From contig OU612065.1 of assembly GCA_914767715.1 (NCBI GenBank), positions 9,920,001 to 9,984,000 of the forward strand: DNA of 64,000 bases. The letters run 5' to 3'. Of this stretch, positions 1 through 13,549 are shown one piece after another. The notes below the pieces were generated by a model. The model was not told the origin of the DNA. It was given only the letters and a program-made list of their open reading frames with translations, and did no database searches. The position numbers and the translations under genes are program-made. Source of the DNA: Membranipora membranacea. Its lineage: Eukaryota > Bryozoa > Gymnolaemata > Cheilostomatida > Membraniporidae. Each line of letters begins with the position of its first letter. The first letter of the stretch is position 1.

Positions 1-499
1 CTCTCTACTCATACCTCTGCAAAATCTAGTAACACCTGTCAATCGATACACACATTATCTAATATTTTTATTTACATAGTAATAAGAGTGAGTGAAATGG
101 GGGGGGGGGTATTATGTAACTTGGGGAGGAGTGGGAGGGGAGGGTAGTGCGCTTCACTTGATAGTGAAGATTTACAATTTACCAACTTAGATATCAGATC
201 TAATGTTCATATCTCAGATTGTGTCCACAATTTGTGTCCAATTAATAAATGAAAGGATTTTCTGGCCCAAACTAGAAATAGAAACATAGGGCAATTTCAG
301 GCCATACCATTGATGTTGCTAATTTACATGCATTCAGAAAATTTGATGGAAGTAAGCATAAGCGAATTTTGGTAGCCTTTCTTGACAAAGCTCATCAAGA
401 CAGGCTAGTGTTAGGGCTACACATGCTTGATTGGCAATTGTAAAGCACCATTCTGTTCAAGCCTTCTATCTAGCGAGGCTGTTTTGATCTTCTTTGCAG

Positions 500-828
500 G
501 GTTGAGTACAAGTCATACCGGCAGCGCCTACAAAATAGGATTCAGTGTTTTTGGAGCAGTTCTGCTACTGGTTATCATCGTCACAGTGATTGTGACATTA
601 TGTAGACGAAAAGCCTCTAACACAAAAAATGAAAGAAACACAAATAATAATGATGATGACGATATAAACGGCAATGGGATGGCTCTTGGAAGCCTTATCC
701 AGGACGACGAAGAGGAGGAGGTTCATTTCTCTCACTCTGCATGCGGTAGACTTAGAGACGAATACGAAGCACTTCCTATGGATGAGCCAAGAAGATCCAA
801 ACGGAACCCAAAGAAGAAAATCAGCTGA
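500..828 (+). CDS. Terminal exon of a single-pass membrane protein (5' part outside the window)
   Basis: This is the last coding exon of a plus-strand gene whose other exons would lie left of the window. A TTTGCAG acceptor ends at 499 and the exon opens in phase 1, exactly as the tail exons of the propeller genes further right do. It encodes a short extracellular piece, a strongly hydrophobic transmembrane segment (around IGFSVFGAVLLLVIIVTVIV), a basic stop-transfer (CRRK) and a long acidic cytoplasmic tail. The tail has a run of Asn and Asp, a DDEEEE cluster, a YEAL motif of the YxxPhi sorting type, and a basic end. The stop is at 826-828 and an AATAAA signal follows at 1014. Membership of the propeller family is inferred from position, phase and layout. 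The open frame upstream of 500 is read as intron. Confidence 0.6.
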
Positions 829-1484
829 ATTTAGAAAACCACTCTTCAGTGTCTATCGATGTGATGAAAATATATTCATTCCGGAGGAAGATTTTGGAGG
901 AAGAGGCGCGCGGCAATATTGTTGCCATGCACATTTTCCTCTAAATTTTGAATGAATGATTTTGGATCGTCCAACTTGTTTGTTTTTATCAGCCGTATTT
1001 CAGGCTAGTCTGTAATAAAATTTTGGATCTAGTTCATAGTTATACATAGTATATACATAAACATTTAATTGAATTTGGGAGTCTTTTATTACGAATGACA
1101 GGAAATGCGGAGAATCTTCTTGCAACCGCCATACTGCCATTAACTCCTTCACAGAGTTTATTTCATGGTGCTTCAAACGCTATTTCGCTGTGTTTTTATT
1201 TCTCATTCATATGCTGGTACAAGTTTTTGATAATAAATTTTCTCATGAAATGAATAAAATGTTGACATAACCACAATATCTTCTGTTGAAATTAATGGCG
1301 AAACCCTGGAACTTCTTAAAATTTAAACTACTGACATGTTACAATATACAGAGTGAGGTGAAGAAAATAAGCTCTTGCACCTGAAATCTGAGTCTGATGA
1401 TATGAAACAACGTTAGATAAATTAAAATTGCTACGTTTTACAATTAGAATATACCAAAAAAATTATCTCAGATTTTCTATATCC
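829..1484. other. Convergent intergenic gap
   Basis: These 656 bases separate the 3' end of the left-edge gene (plus) from the 3' end of the two-propeller gene on the minus strand. An AATAAA at 1014-1019 suits the plus gene. I see no coding exon here. Confidence 0.5.
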
Positions 1485-4400
1485 TCATGTATGCTTCTTG
1501 TAAACGGGTCCGCGAAGCTGTATTGACTCAGCAGTAGTATGTATGTTCTTCTTCAAGGCATAATATATAACAACCACAGCTACTATTAGAGCCACCAAAC
1601 CTCCTGCTACTCCACCAGCTATTGCTGCTATGTCTATCAAAATAAATATATCATAATAAACATATCTAAATAGTAGTTAGTATTGCTGAGTATGAATATG
1701 TCTGCTGCACTCACAAGGTGGGTTAAAATTTACTGTTAAAAGTGTCATTCTGGGTTATGAGGGACCATAATAAAAGTGGCTGGCTAAAAAAAGATCTACT
1801 GACGAACTTACTAAATTGTAGCTGAGTCGATGGATCGATAAACATAAATTCATTATTCAATACAACACAAACCTGTCACATTGCCTGATTTTAGAGTGGT
1901 TTCTTCTGTGTCACTATATAGCAGGGCTCCATCTATGTACAGTGCTGGCTCATATGTGAACCAGTCGGGCAGCTTCATTGCGGAAATAGAGTCCTCGATG
2001 CTCAGATACAACATCCTGTCTTTGACTACGAACGACCTTGGTGATTTTATATATGAGCAGTTCCGCTTTAAGCTGTCGGAGTAAAAACACCATGTGGACA
2101 CTGATGATGTTTTGAGGTTGATTACTTTAATCTTAAAGTTTAGCGTATCAGCAACAACTAACGTATCGTTCGGAACAAGTGTCATTCCTGAGGCACCATT
2201 CCATTCAGATATGGCAAGCTGCCCCACTTTGTCACCTTTCTCCCCACCGTATGACATGTAATCAAACTTGTCAGACGTTATGTTGATCTGAGCGATTCCA
2301 AAATAGGTGCTTACATAGATCAACTCCCGAATATGATCAGCAACGATCATTTGTGGTGCATCATATTTTCGTAGATTTTGAGAGTCCACCAACGTTCTGA
2401 CAATGTTATTCTGTAGATCTATCTTTCTTATGCGGCTTTTAGAATCTTCAGTGACAAAGACTAATTGGTTGTGGTAGGCTATGCTTCCAATTCTGTAGAA
2501 TCTAGAGTTTTGGAGATCGCTATCCACTAGATCATCAGACCATGATACCCGCTGACATAGTCCTGCTACATGTTGTGTCATATTAGTCAATCGATTTACG
2601 CTCCTAATGCAGCCATGTCCGGAATCAGCAAGCAGAACATGTGTTCGATTCATCTGGGCAAACGCTGTTATTTTTGTAAAGCTAGCATTTACACCAACCC
2701 CTTCTTTGTATGGAATTATTGTGGATGTTTCAACGTAGTTTTGACCTACAATAACGGACTGTGTTTTGAGGTCGGTTGTCAGCAATGCTTGATGTATGCA
2801 GAAAAGTAGGTTACCACCAATGAAGTAATCATGTGCGATATGTTTTGCTGTATCTTTTTGAGTTTTTAGCACAGGAGCCAATTCTTCGTTTTGGATCGTC
2901 CTGAAACAATAAAACACAGGTTATATGCTTTATTGTACATGAACTTTACATGTAACCATTAATCGCCCAGTCTCACATGAGTATCAGCGCACAGGTTTTC
3001 GTACAACTTTACAACATGAGTTTGGGATGAATTTAATAGTAGGGACAGAGAGTTTTTCCCTAGCTTCCTGGTAGACTAGTTACAATTCAGTCAAATGTAT
3101 CCAGAACATACTCAGCTTTATAGAGCATTGAAAACAATAAAATTTGCGTTGCTATCATAGTTATGGTTCAAACAAATGAGCAAAATCTACTCCGAAACAG
3201 AACTCACCAAGGGTTCATTGGTGAGGTTTTTCTGAATGTCAGTCTTGCTGTGTGATCCAATGCATTTGTTGGCTTAGCTGTGCTTGTAGTAGATGTTGGG
3301 ATCTTTCCTTTATCCTTTCCACAGAACCACAATGGTAACTCGAGTTTCTGAATACCTCTGGCAATACTAAGGTAGACAGTACAAGACATTAAAGTCATTG
3401 CTGCGGGGGATCTATAGTACTCACAACTTGTCTTGGATGGCGCATATTGAAAGCACCAAGTATTCACAGTCATCGATTTCAGATCTATCGCTTTCAGTTT
3501 ACCATTGAACGTATCAGTGACCAGTAGAGTATCCTGATCTATGAATATGATCTCAGATGCTCCAGACCATTCGGAGGTTCTCAAGTGGCCTTTACTAGAG
3601 TTCCCATATTCCTGCGTCAGGTATGAAAATGACCCGGTTGAAAGATCAAATTGCGATAGTCCATTGAAGGCCGTTATGTAAATCATTTTCCGAAATTGGT
3701 CGAACAAAAGTCGCCTCGGAACATCATACTTTCTGAATCTATCTTTGGCTACGATGGTGGTGACCTCTCCTTCTTGCATGCTCACTTTTCTCACTGTCTT
3801 CTTGGCGTTTTCAACTACGTATATCACCCCTTGGTGGTATTCCATGGTCGAAATGACATGAAATGTTGCTTCACTTAGCTTTCCATCTGTGTGAGTTTCC
3901 CAAGAGTAAACTCTCTCCTTGCAAATTCCAGCGACATGTTGTGTAATGTTGGTCAGACGATCAACGCTTCTGATACAACCGTGAAACGAATCAGCAATCA
4001 ATGTATATGTCCTGTTGACTTGTGCGAATGCAGTGATTTTCGAAAATGTCGCAGTTTGGCCTTTGCCTTCAATGTATGGAATCTTTGTGAGCTGGTTCAA
4101 TTTAGGTTGTCCAACAATTAGATGTTGTGATTTGCTATCGGATGTGAGGAGCGCCTGATTCACTGAAAACAAGAGATTTCCTTTCACAAATAGATCAGGC
4201 TGCAAATAGGAGGCAGTATCTTTAGTCTGTAACCACGTGGTCATAGTCTGGTTTTCTTGCGACCTGAAATTTGTCGAAAAAGAAACTAATAATATGAAGT
4301 ATTTAGTGATGTCAATTTGATTAGGATGACAATAAAAATCATTATGATAAAGTTTCTACAACAACAAAAACATGTGACAGGATACATAAGAGGTAAAATA

Positions 4401-4924
4401 ATAAACTCTGTATCTTAAAATAGTACATGTGCGAAATAAAGATCAACAATTATGATGTCAATTTATTATGCAGGTAGGTGGATCAAATGAATCAGCAAGA
4501 GACTTCTCAAAGTCAGGCGTAAATGGTAAAAGGTAAATGGTTTCATCCGATACATAGACTCAAGGTAACTGAAATTTTCTCCTGTTTCAAAATTGCCTTT
4601 TGCTGCGTTGATAAAAAGAACATTTCTTGGTCGATTACATTTAAATGAGGTCTATTGAATTGGCACATGGTCAAATCAAATGAGGTCATTGTCTGATAAA
4701 AACTAATTAAAAGTGCCTTGAAACAGTCTCACACATGTATACCCCAGTGAGCTTTCAACACTGTCACATGCAGGCTTGCATACTAGCCTTATTCTAGAAA
4801 TAATCATCAATGTAATTTCAACAGTTAGGACCAAGTCTTACCATGGGAGATTGGTGGACAAAGCTGATCCCAGGAAGCCCAGGTATAACAAAAATATTCC
4901 TGACCTGGTCATTTTGCACCTCAT
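1485..4924 (-). CDS. Two-propeller NHL-like transmembrane protein (gene G1)
   Basis: Four exons on the minus strand: 4924-4842 (signal peptide), 4263-3208 (propeller A), 2900-1873 (propeller B), 1633-1485 (transmembrane tail); 2,316 nt, 771 residues. Intron phases are 2, 2 and 1. The signal exon has a hydrophobic core (IFLLYLGFLGSA); a second in-frame ATG at 4912 is an alternative start. Each propeller exon carries NHL-type blades, the clearest being HGCIRSVxRLTNxTQHVAG, followed by RKID/RKVS and an STWCF or NTWCF strand with a second cysteine about ten residues on. NHL blades are known as protein- or ligand-binding beta-propellers. The tail has one membrane helix rich in Gly, Ala and Val and a 25-residue cytoplasmic end. 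Propeller A has an SCTVYLS...WFC cysteine pair that propeller B lacks. Read naively, the two large exons look like separate genes; the TG|G phase-2 splice between them shows otherwise. The ligand is unknown. Confidence 0.8.
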
Positions 4925-7900
4925 GAAAGTCCTAAAAGACAGGTCAGAACCACAATGGCCCTAAATCTATCTTCGACAACAGTTTTAAGTCAGTAATCCA
5001 TTAGGCGAGATTATTGTCAGCTAATGGATCTTCCACCTGTAGAGTTACATTGGTTGCATCATTTAATTGGTATTCTCAATCTTGATAAAATACCCATTAA
5101 GTTACAGCCCCATTCTCATACCAAAACCAAGGAGTAAAACTACTCCTTGCCAAAACCATCAGGTTCTTGTTGCACCTTATACGTAGGCAATATCATGAAG
5201 GCCTAAAACAGTTTCCGCTGCTGCAAAAGTTTGAATGCCAATTAATAACAAGTAATTTTATGGTGTTATTCTCAACCGTAGAAAAATATTAAAACATGGC
5301 GCTCCTGGGTCATTGTGTTCTCCTAGTCATGCCTAGAAATAGGAATTGGATTAAATTTGGAATTTATGTTAGGCTGTATTGTAACATTTCCGCTGTACTT
5401 TAATCAATATTAGTGCTAAGTATGCTTGGTTTTACAGTCATTTCTATCATTCAATTAGTGGCAAACAATCAGTTTGAAACTGGTGCAAACTCATTCCAGC
5501 TTCACACAAGGAATTGTTGTGCTTGTTGAAAAATTCATGGCAGATAAGCAGTATGAATTGGAGTTCAGTCAACTTAAATAAGTGTGAGCGACAATCAACG
5601 TTTGGCAACAAAATTTAAAACAAACGAAAACAACAACAAGTAAGTGGCAACTGTTGGTGTCAACCAACTATTGGAATGCGACAACCAGCGGCCCAGAAAT
5701 AAACTAAGCAAAACTGTATACATCAATGTATTTTCATGCTTACTCGGTCAGCATTAAACATTGTATTGGAATTAGAAGAGAAAAAATCCACTAATGTATA
5801 TATCTCAAATTTACACATCCTTTTGAAAAACTAAGAGAGCAGTAATGTTTATAGTGAAGTTTACATGATATTGTTTGTTCCCTCGGCTGTGGGTCAAAAG
5901 TCCGGGAGGCTTGGACTATGTTTGTAATGGGTGCATATTGTTGATGATGATGGTGTAAGGCTGGTGGTTCGAGCTAAACACCAGCTGGCATGAACAAAAT
6001 AGTTGTTCATACAGGTAAGTTTTCATCAAGTAAAACACTGGCGGTCATATTATAGGAAGCAGCTGATAGCCTGTCATCTGAAACTAATACATCACTGCAG
6101 GCACTGCAGATTGCTTCTGACAGAATAAAAGGAAGACTAAATGCTGCGCAACAATATCATTGGAATATGTCATAGACTTTTATATATATTTGAGTATAAA
6201 GTATATTGGTATATTACATCATAGAGTGTTTTTATTGATAATATAAATAGAGTATATTACTACTCCTATGTATTAATCAGACCATACAAATTAGGAAAAT
6301 CCTAAAGGATGATAATGAAATAATGAGTTCTCTGGTGGCTCCTGTTTTTAATTATCAGATGACATATCTTACTTATCATAGTGGCTGTATGAATAACTGG
6401 CATTTAGGGACTCACCAAAATTTGACATGCTGGGTGTAAAAAGTTTTATCCAGATGATTCAACTGAAAGAGTTACATGTTTTTTTTTATATTTTTATACC
6501 AACTACTGTACCATGAACAAGTGGAGAGTCATAGATATTTATTTCAGTAATTACGTTAGTTATGAAAATGAGTTGGCTGTAAAGCTTTTAGAGATTCTAT
6601 GTTTATATTCATTATTATGACCATGAGTTCAGAGATAGATAATTCATTTCAATTATAATTTATGAACAGAATGGATTTACTCACTACGCAAGGCTATATC
6701 TAGAACTTGTTTGATCTCCCTAGTCTACAATTATCGCTGAAACACCCCCCCCCCCACGTTTCTCAGCATATCTGAATGCAGCAAGAGCAAACTGGATCAA
6801 ACTTGATCTAGGATATGTCCTCATAATGATCAAATAAACTGATGGATGCCACAAGGCTGTTACCATGGCTATGATCAGATTAACACGAATACTATGTGGG
6901 ATTGTGGGCATGTGTATGTCGAGCACATGGATAATTATTAGCTATCATTATAAATACGCCATGCCGTCCATATAAGAACTGTTACAAAACTGAGATAAAT
7001 CATATGAATAATATGCCTGAGTTCAATCCTTGACTTACTAGGTCTACTACACATTATAATCAGAGTCAGTGTCATTGTCTGCCCATGTGCAGTGTCAGAA
7101 TGTACACTGTCAAAATACGACTAAAGCCTGGATTCCCTAGCAGATCAGGTCGATCTCATAATTCTAATCTGTTACCACTGTTACCACTCACAGGCAATTA
7201 GAGTAAACTGCATTGTGGGATATTGTCAAACGCGCCATGCGGATATCGTCGGATTCAACACATAATTGTTTCTGTTGTTATTTTAATATTGAAAACGACT
7301 ATGGCTATTTTGTCAGCACCTCGGGTCACTTGTCATATTGGAGATGTCTGTGGAGATGTCTGTGGTAGTGTTGATCTCTCCAGATCAGTTAGAAAATACC
7401 ACCAGGGTATTTGTGATGACTTCCACACCTACGAGCCCCATAGCAAGCATCTCATAATGTTAGAGGGGGACAGATCGGATACTGTGCCAATCTTCCACTG
7501 ATTTGGCCCTGTTGAGAGAAAAAAAAACGTTGACCTATGACCACAGACTTTATTTATACCATATCTTAGGCGCTAGCCAGTACCAACATGAGAGATATCA
7601 TAGTCAGATGTACCTCACATGCATACGCAAGTTGTTTATGTGATATGGATCTGATGGATGCAGTAATGTTGAAACTATGGGTGACGCTATAGCAATGTAA
7701 GACTTTAGCGATGGTATGTTTTGGGTTGTTTCAAGCTTTCACTACTGTCCATGGAGAATAAATAAATAAATCTTAAAACCAGAGTTTGGCCTCAGATGAT
7801 ATCATGTGCGATTCCTATGTGAAAATGGAGCTCACTTAGTCCCAAAAGGTATGTAGCATGTCCTTTGTCTAAACAGCTTATCCTCCTATAAATATCTATA

Positions 7901-10283
7901 GAAAATGTAACATGGCGTACTGTTCGCATGACTCACATTTAAATCTCACTCTAAAGATAGTATGGTCTGTCATTATTCCTCCTTTTGTCGGTACAGTATA
8001 GCCAAGATGTCGTATACCAGTTGTTAACTTATAGTGCACCTGTGTCCAGCATTAAATCAGATGTCTGTATTTTCTTCTACCAATATGTTCCGATTTCCAT
8101 CTGATTTGATCAACGGCATGCAATTACAGCTGTAGATCAAAAGTGAGTGGTGGAACTAATTTCATCATTCTTGATTTATATACACATTTAAATCACTGAG
8201 GTGTCACATTAACTGAATCGTGAACAACGAAACCCTGCAATCACGATGCAGTGAATGCACTTGGTCACGCTTTATAGCAAATTAAAATCAAAGGTCTTAG
8301 TTGTGGCCTGGGTATAATGTGGGTACGTGACTAGTTACAGCTACACGACCATGACAAAGGTCATCCCAGGTCATTATGAATTCTGTTGAAAGTTTTTTGG
8401 CCTATCAGTATGACAGTTGACAGTTAATTTGTCCTAGATTTTACCATTGCTCCATGTCAGTTAAGTATCTTTGTTGTGGTTAATAAACATTTTCAATCAT
8501 AAATTCGTTTGATATCTCACAAAGTCCTATTGAGACTCATGAAGTGCCTCATCTTTGTTTCTCAGTAATCAGAAAGATCAGAGACTGTTTACAATATTAA
8601 AAGAACAAGTTGAGCATTTAGATAGGACATAATCACCATAACAGGCCAATTTAGGTGATAAGTTAAAACCAAGAGTGACCTGGTCAATAGCAATGCTCCT
8701 CATCCACCCAAACATCAAAGAATTTCGGGTACTGGCTAATAGATTAAAAAACTACACAGTCACCCTGCTGGTATTCACATTACGGCTAGCTTAGCTTGTT
8801 ATTCATCTGCAGGAACACTGCGAAGGCCATGTTGAAAAATTAGCAGGAAATGTTTAATGGTTGAAATGAAAATCCATCACGTGGCTTGATCAAGGAGTAA
8901 AATACTTTTACTCCTTTTCTTGATATTGGCCTCTTTTCTTGAAAACGTCGTAACATGACATTACAAAAAATATCATTAGAAGTAATCACATTTTTTGGTC
9001 CGTTGGTCTATCCCTTACAAGAGTTCCATAACCTGAAGTATACTTATACTAAATTATCATTTGACATAATGACGATTTTGCTCAAGAGGAGACAATCACC
9101 TAAATTTATCTTGCTTATATCATGATGATACACGCCACGTGCTGTGACTCGCTACAGGATAGCTTTGGAGGTCATCTAACATATCACATGACCATATCCA
9201 GTAAGAAATGAAGGTCTTCCCATACATTCAGTTTTACGAAGATGGTGTTGAATGTGTAGTAGCTCTAATAACTTTACTTGGGATCTTGTGTCAGTATGTT
9301 TTTTTTATTAATGATGGATATGCAGAACTGTTTATAAAGTAACCGCCTTATATCCTCTATGGTCAGCAAAGCAAGAGAAATCAAGTTGAGGTAAACAGGG
9401 CTAGAGTGATTTGTTGACAATTCAGCAGGCTAACTGCTGGCCAACTGATAGGCTACGGAGTTTGTAGTTTTGGATTGAGAATGGTCAGCTATGGGTAGGG
9501 TTGAGTACAGGTAGGGACGGGTCAGGATTCTCAATTATTATTGTTATATTTTTGACACAGAAAGTTCAAGCTTTCACTTTTTCTTTCATGTTTATTAGTG
9601 GAGAGACTTGTGCAAGCATCACAGACAAACTGCAAAGGAGCTCTTCTTGTATCATGTGCGAGCTTCTGTGTTGTTCAGAGCGTTATTGTTGTTATGGCTA
9701 AGGGTAGTTGTCTTCTCTCTTCTAGACTATTGTTAGTATATGACATCACATGCTATAAAGCTCAAATTCTTTTGGCACATATGGAAACATACAGTGAGTT
9801 CATGAGAAGGTCTATATTAGCCCATGCTTGTGATCAATGGTTATTAAAATTGTACTTGCAAAGTGAATACCCTACTCCTCCTTGCTTTACTGCCCCTATC
9901 TAGGGTTGGGATCCTATTACCAATTGACCTGTTGCTGTAGGGGACTGTCTTCGCGATAGTAACTTGATGTAAGAATACTGGATTAAACTTGATCCAGTGC
10001 CGCTTGCAACCATCTCATTAGTATATATTATTAGTTATGGCGACAAGTGGTGGTTGTGAAAGGACATCTGGGCTAGCAATCAGTTAAGATGAAGCAGGAC
10101 AGGGCCCCAAATTACAAATATTTCAATGCTAAGTGAACTTATTCACTTATGATTTAACTTATAAATCTTAAGAGAACCCTCCTTGTATTTGTGACGGCCC
10201 CCAGATAGGCATTGCCTGGTTGACAGCATTTCCGCATTAAAGATTATCACCTGTGCGAATTTGGGAGCATACAAGTAGAAATA
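4925..10283. other. Divergent 5.4 kb spacer between G1 and G2
   Basis: This spacer lies head-to-head between G1 (minus) and G2 (plus), so it should contain both promoters. It holds short low-complexity tracts (poly-T near 6480, a C run near 6746) and scattered copies of an AAGGAGTAA-type word. Open frames at 7223-7501 and 9598-9903 have no recognisable motif or splice support. I see no convincing gene. Confidence 0.4.
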
Positions 10284-13200
10284 ATGTTTTTAAACTTTGC
10301 TTGCTGCTTACAGACATGTTGTCTGTTATGGAGTTTGGATTTAATCAGAGAAGCTTCAATGGCTCCAGAACAGTCCTGGTGGGTTTTAAAACTATTAAAA
10401 TGAGCAGACACTTTCATGTTTGCCTTTTCCAATTCGACATAGCTTAAAATTATTATCACAAATGATTCTAATGGTACACATAGCAATCAGAAAGAGAAAA
10501 CAGTGATTTTGCTGTAAATGGACTCCACTTTGACCCTGAAAAGATATCTATTAAATTATACTGTTGCGATACAATACATTTGATCAGTATATAAATGTTA
10601 ACCACCTTGCCAAGAATTGATGAATTTACTGGTTTTACCATTGCGTAGAAAGTTTTGACATCTGAAGTTTTTTGCAATATTCTAATATGTTTCAAAATTG
10701 GCTAAGTGTTGGTTAGTGAAATAATGTAGTTTAAAATATAATGAAATTGAAAGTTGCCAATTTCACGATCCGAAGTCTTCCCTATAAATATACACTTTGA
10801 TTATTTTCAGGAACACAGAGAATGACACTGTCACTGAATACTTGAGCACGAAAAAAGAACCCTCACACTTGGCACCTGACCTCTTTGTACCAGACAATCT
10901 ACTGTTCTCAATGCATAGAGCTCTTCTCACTACTAACGGGACAATGTACTCTGTCATTATCGGCGAACAAATTCGTGCAGCGCCTCCAACCAACACCTAC
11001 CGCGAGGGATCACATGCGAACGCCAGCTTTCTTGAGATCAAAGCTTTTGTCCAACAGAACCGGACCCATGTGTTTGTAGCTGACTCAGGTCATGGCTGTA
11101 TCAGAGGAGTGAATCGCATGACTAACACCTCATATCATGTGGCTGGAATATGCAAAAAAGTGCAGTGGGCAGATGTCCATAAGGATGGTTCATTACAAAC
11201 AGCTACCTTCTCATTCATTGATAGTATCACATATCATGAAAATATAATCTACGTTGTTGAGTCGCTACAGAGCAGAGTCAGGAAAATCGATCTGGACAGC
11301 GGTAAAATCACCACAATGCTCGACAGTAAAGACTTTAGACAGTTCGATCTCCCTCAGTCCATTATTGCTGACCCTGCCCGGCGAGTCCTCTACCTCACAA
11401 CATTCAAAGGAATAAATAAGATCGATATAACAAATAATCATGTTACGGAAATGAACCATGGAACTCGAGGATACAGGGATGGGGAGCTGACAAACTCATC
11501 GTGGTCAGGAGCTTCTGCTATTTTCCGCATCTCAAGCGACGCACTCCTTGTTATTGACAAATTCAACAACAGAATTCGTTTGATAAATCTAATACAAAAC
11601 TCTGTTTGTACTTGGTGCTTCAAATTTCCAAGAGTCAAAAACCTGTGCTCTTTTGGTAAAATACCTAAATCAGTAGCCGTTATTTCTTGCACAGCGTACT
11701 TTAGTGCTGGTTATGGAATACATCGTCTTGACCTTCCATCATGGTATTGTGACAAAGACAGGACAGAATTAAACTCTGGTTTAGTGAGTAACAACAATGC
11801 AAGTCACTGTCACAAAGTTGATTCAGAAGAGGGAGCCCTTGAAACATTGGAGGTTCCAATCATGTACAGCCAATGGTAAGTTACCCACAAATCATTCAAA
11901 CCATGCTATTGGTTGTCTAGTTTTTCTGTAGATTGCCAAAGTAGGGGCGATTCCAAAACTGTGTCAATTTCTCATGATCTCAGGCTGGCTATGAACTTGA
12001 TTTTATTTATTGGTTGCACAAACACAACCAGATATATCACGTAATGAAATATGCGAGGCCATCTCATACTAATTCAACAATTATGATTGACATTTATTGT
12101 CATTTGCACTGGTTTATTTCAGGAAAATGGAAGATAACCCCTTACTTCCTATTTATGACACCCAATACACAATAGGACACATGGAGTTTGATAAATTTGT
12201 TGATGGTAATCTACTATTTGGTGTTCGCCAATCGTTGTTAACAACGGACATGAAACACAATGATGTGATAGTCGGGCAGTATCACAGGGCCAAGAAAAGT
12301 CCGTACCAGGAAGGCATAGGGTCCAACGCATCCTTCGGCAGCCTAGATTCATTTACTCAGTCGAATGATGCACATGTGTTCATCGCCGACACACGTCATT
12401 GTTGCATAAGGAGTGTGGACCGTCTGACAAATGCAACTCGAACAGTAGCTGGTGTGTGCAGAAATAATGCTTGGGAGAAAACAAATATTACTGATGGTGA
12501 ACTTCTAACTTCAACATTTGATATGATAACCTTCATTGTACACCAGGAGGGTGTAATCTACGCAGTGGAAAGAGGAGAATATCGTATAAGGAAGATTGAT
12601 TTAGAGCGCAACAAAGTTAGCACACTTGCGACAAAAGGAGACTTTCTTAAATACCAAGCACCCCAGAAAATCGCAGTTGATCCTGTTAGAAAAATGTTGT
12701 TTGTCACTACATTTCGTGGCGTGGCACATCTGCCAATGGACAATGGGAAACTAGCTACTCTGAGCAACCCACAGGGTGTTAACGGCATTGAAGAAGGTCC
12801 AATAGCTAACACCACTTGGAGTTCTGTGATGGCCATCAGCTTAGTTGGAGATGACACGTTGATAGTTGCAGATGGAACGAACTTCCGTATCATCGATATT
12901 CCATCAATGAATGTCTCCACATGGTGCTTCACTTTCTTCTACACCGATCTCAACTGTTCCTACCAAAACCGCCAACCTAAAGCTCTTCTCATCAAAGACC
13001 GTCAGATGTATATCAGCATCGATGACACAATATCAACCATTGAACTGCCAGCTTGGTTCAAGTACAAGAAGGACGATCTTCTCAGTAACATCAAGACCAA
13101 GATAGCCAGTTTGCCAGGTAAGCAAAAAGCTTTTATCAAATTTTGTAAAAAACATTCTTTTTACTTGATAATGACTGAAGTTTAGAACAGTCAGATGGAC

Positions 13201-13549
13201 AATGAGACCGCAACTAGGCAGCAATCTTATTGCCCCAACCCTCAAGCTCCTACAATCAGGCTGGTTTGTTGACTGGGTATTTGCGGAGCTGTTGTGGTTC
13301 GCTTTCAAAACAGAGCCTTTGTGATGATGAATTATTAAAAACCCTTTGCTTGTTCCAGATGCAGTTGCCATAGCTGTTGGTGTCGCAGGAGGCATGTTAG
13401 CCCTCGCCCTGTCTACAACCATCATCTATTACATAATCAAAAAACGTGCTGAGAACAAGAGATCATTCATAGTCGCTGAGAACCAGTACGCTACATTCAG
13501 AAACACACCAGACCCATACTCAGAGGCGAGGATTTCCAAACAAAAATAA
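10284..13549 (+). CDS. Two-propeller NHL-like transmembrane protein (gene G2)
   Basis: Four exons: 10284-10378 (signal peptide), 10811-11875 (propeller A), 12123-13117 (propeller B), 13359-13549 (transmembrane tail); 2,346 nt, 781 residues, phases 2, 2, 1. The signal exon starts MFLNFACCLQTCCLLW and ends in the TG of a split Trp codon, as in the paralogues. Propeller A ends in a TG|GTAAGT donor that joins in frame to the TTTCAG acceptor of propeller B, only 247 bases away, so the two large frames belong to one gene. Both propellers show the NHL-like core (ADxxHxCIRxVxRxTNxT). Propeller A keeps the SCTAYFS...WYC cysteine pair; propeller B has KDRQMYISI...WFKY instead, like G1 propeller B. The tail has a membrane helix and a cytoplasmic end with Tyr residues (NQYATF, PDPYSEARI). 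An AATAAA lies near 13687. Predicted cell-surface protein, function unknown. Confidence 0.82.

Noticed and set aside
1853-4244. Two separate minus-strand propeller genes
   Set aside because: The first large exon ends in a phase-2 donor that fits the acceptor of the second; only one signal exon and one membrane exon are present.
7223-7501. 92-codon open frame with several cysteines
   Set aside because: No recognisable domain, no ATG at the frame start and no supporting splice sites.
9501-9903. Possible gene from overlapping open frames
   Set aside because: No motif, no splice continuation, and ordinary composition for non-coding sequence here.
10797-13185. Two separate plus-strand propeller genes in G2
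   Set aside because: Only 247 bases lie between the large exons, with matching phase-2 donor and acceptor and no room for a tail or signal exon.
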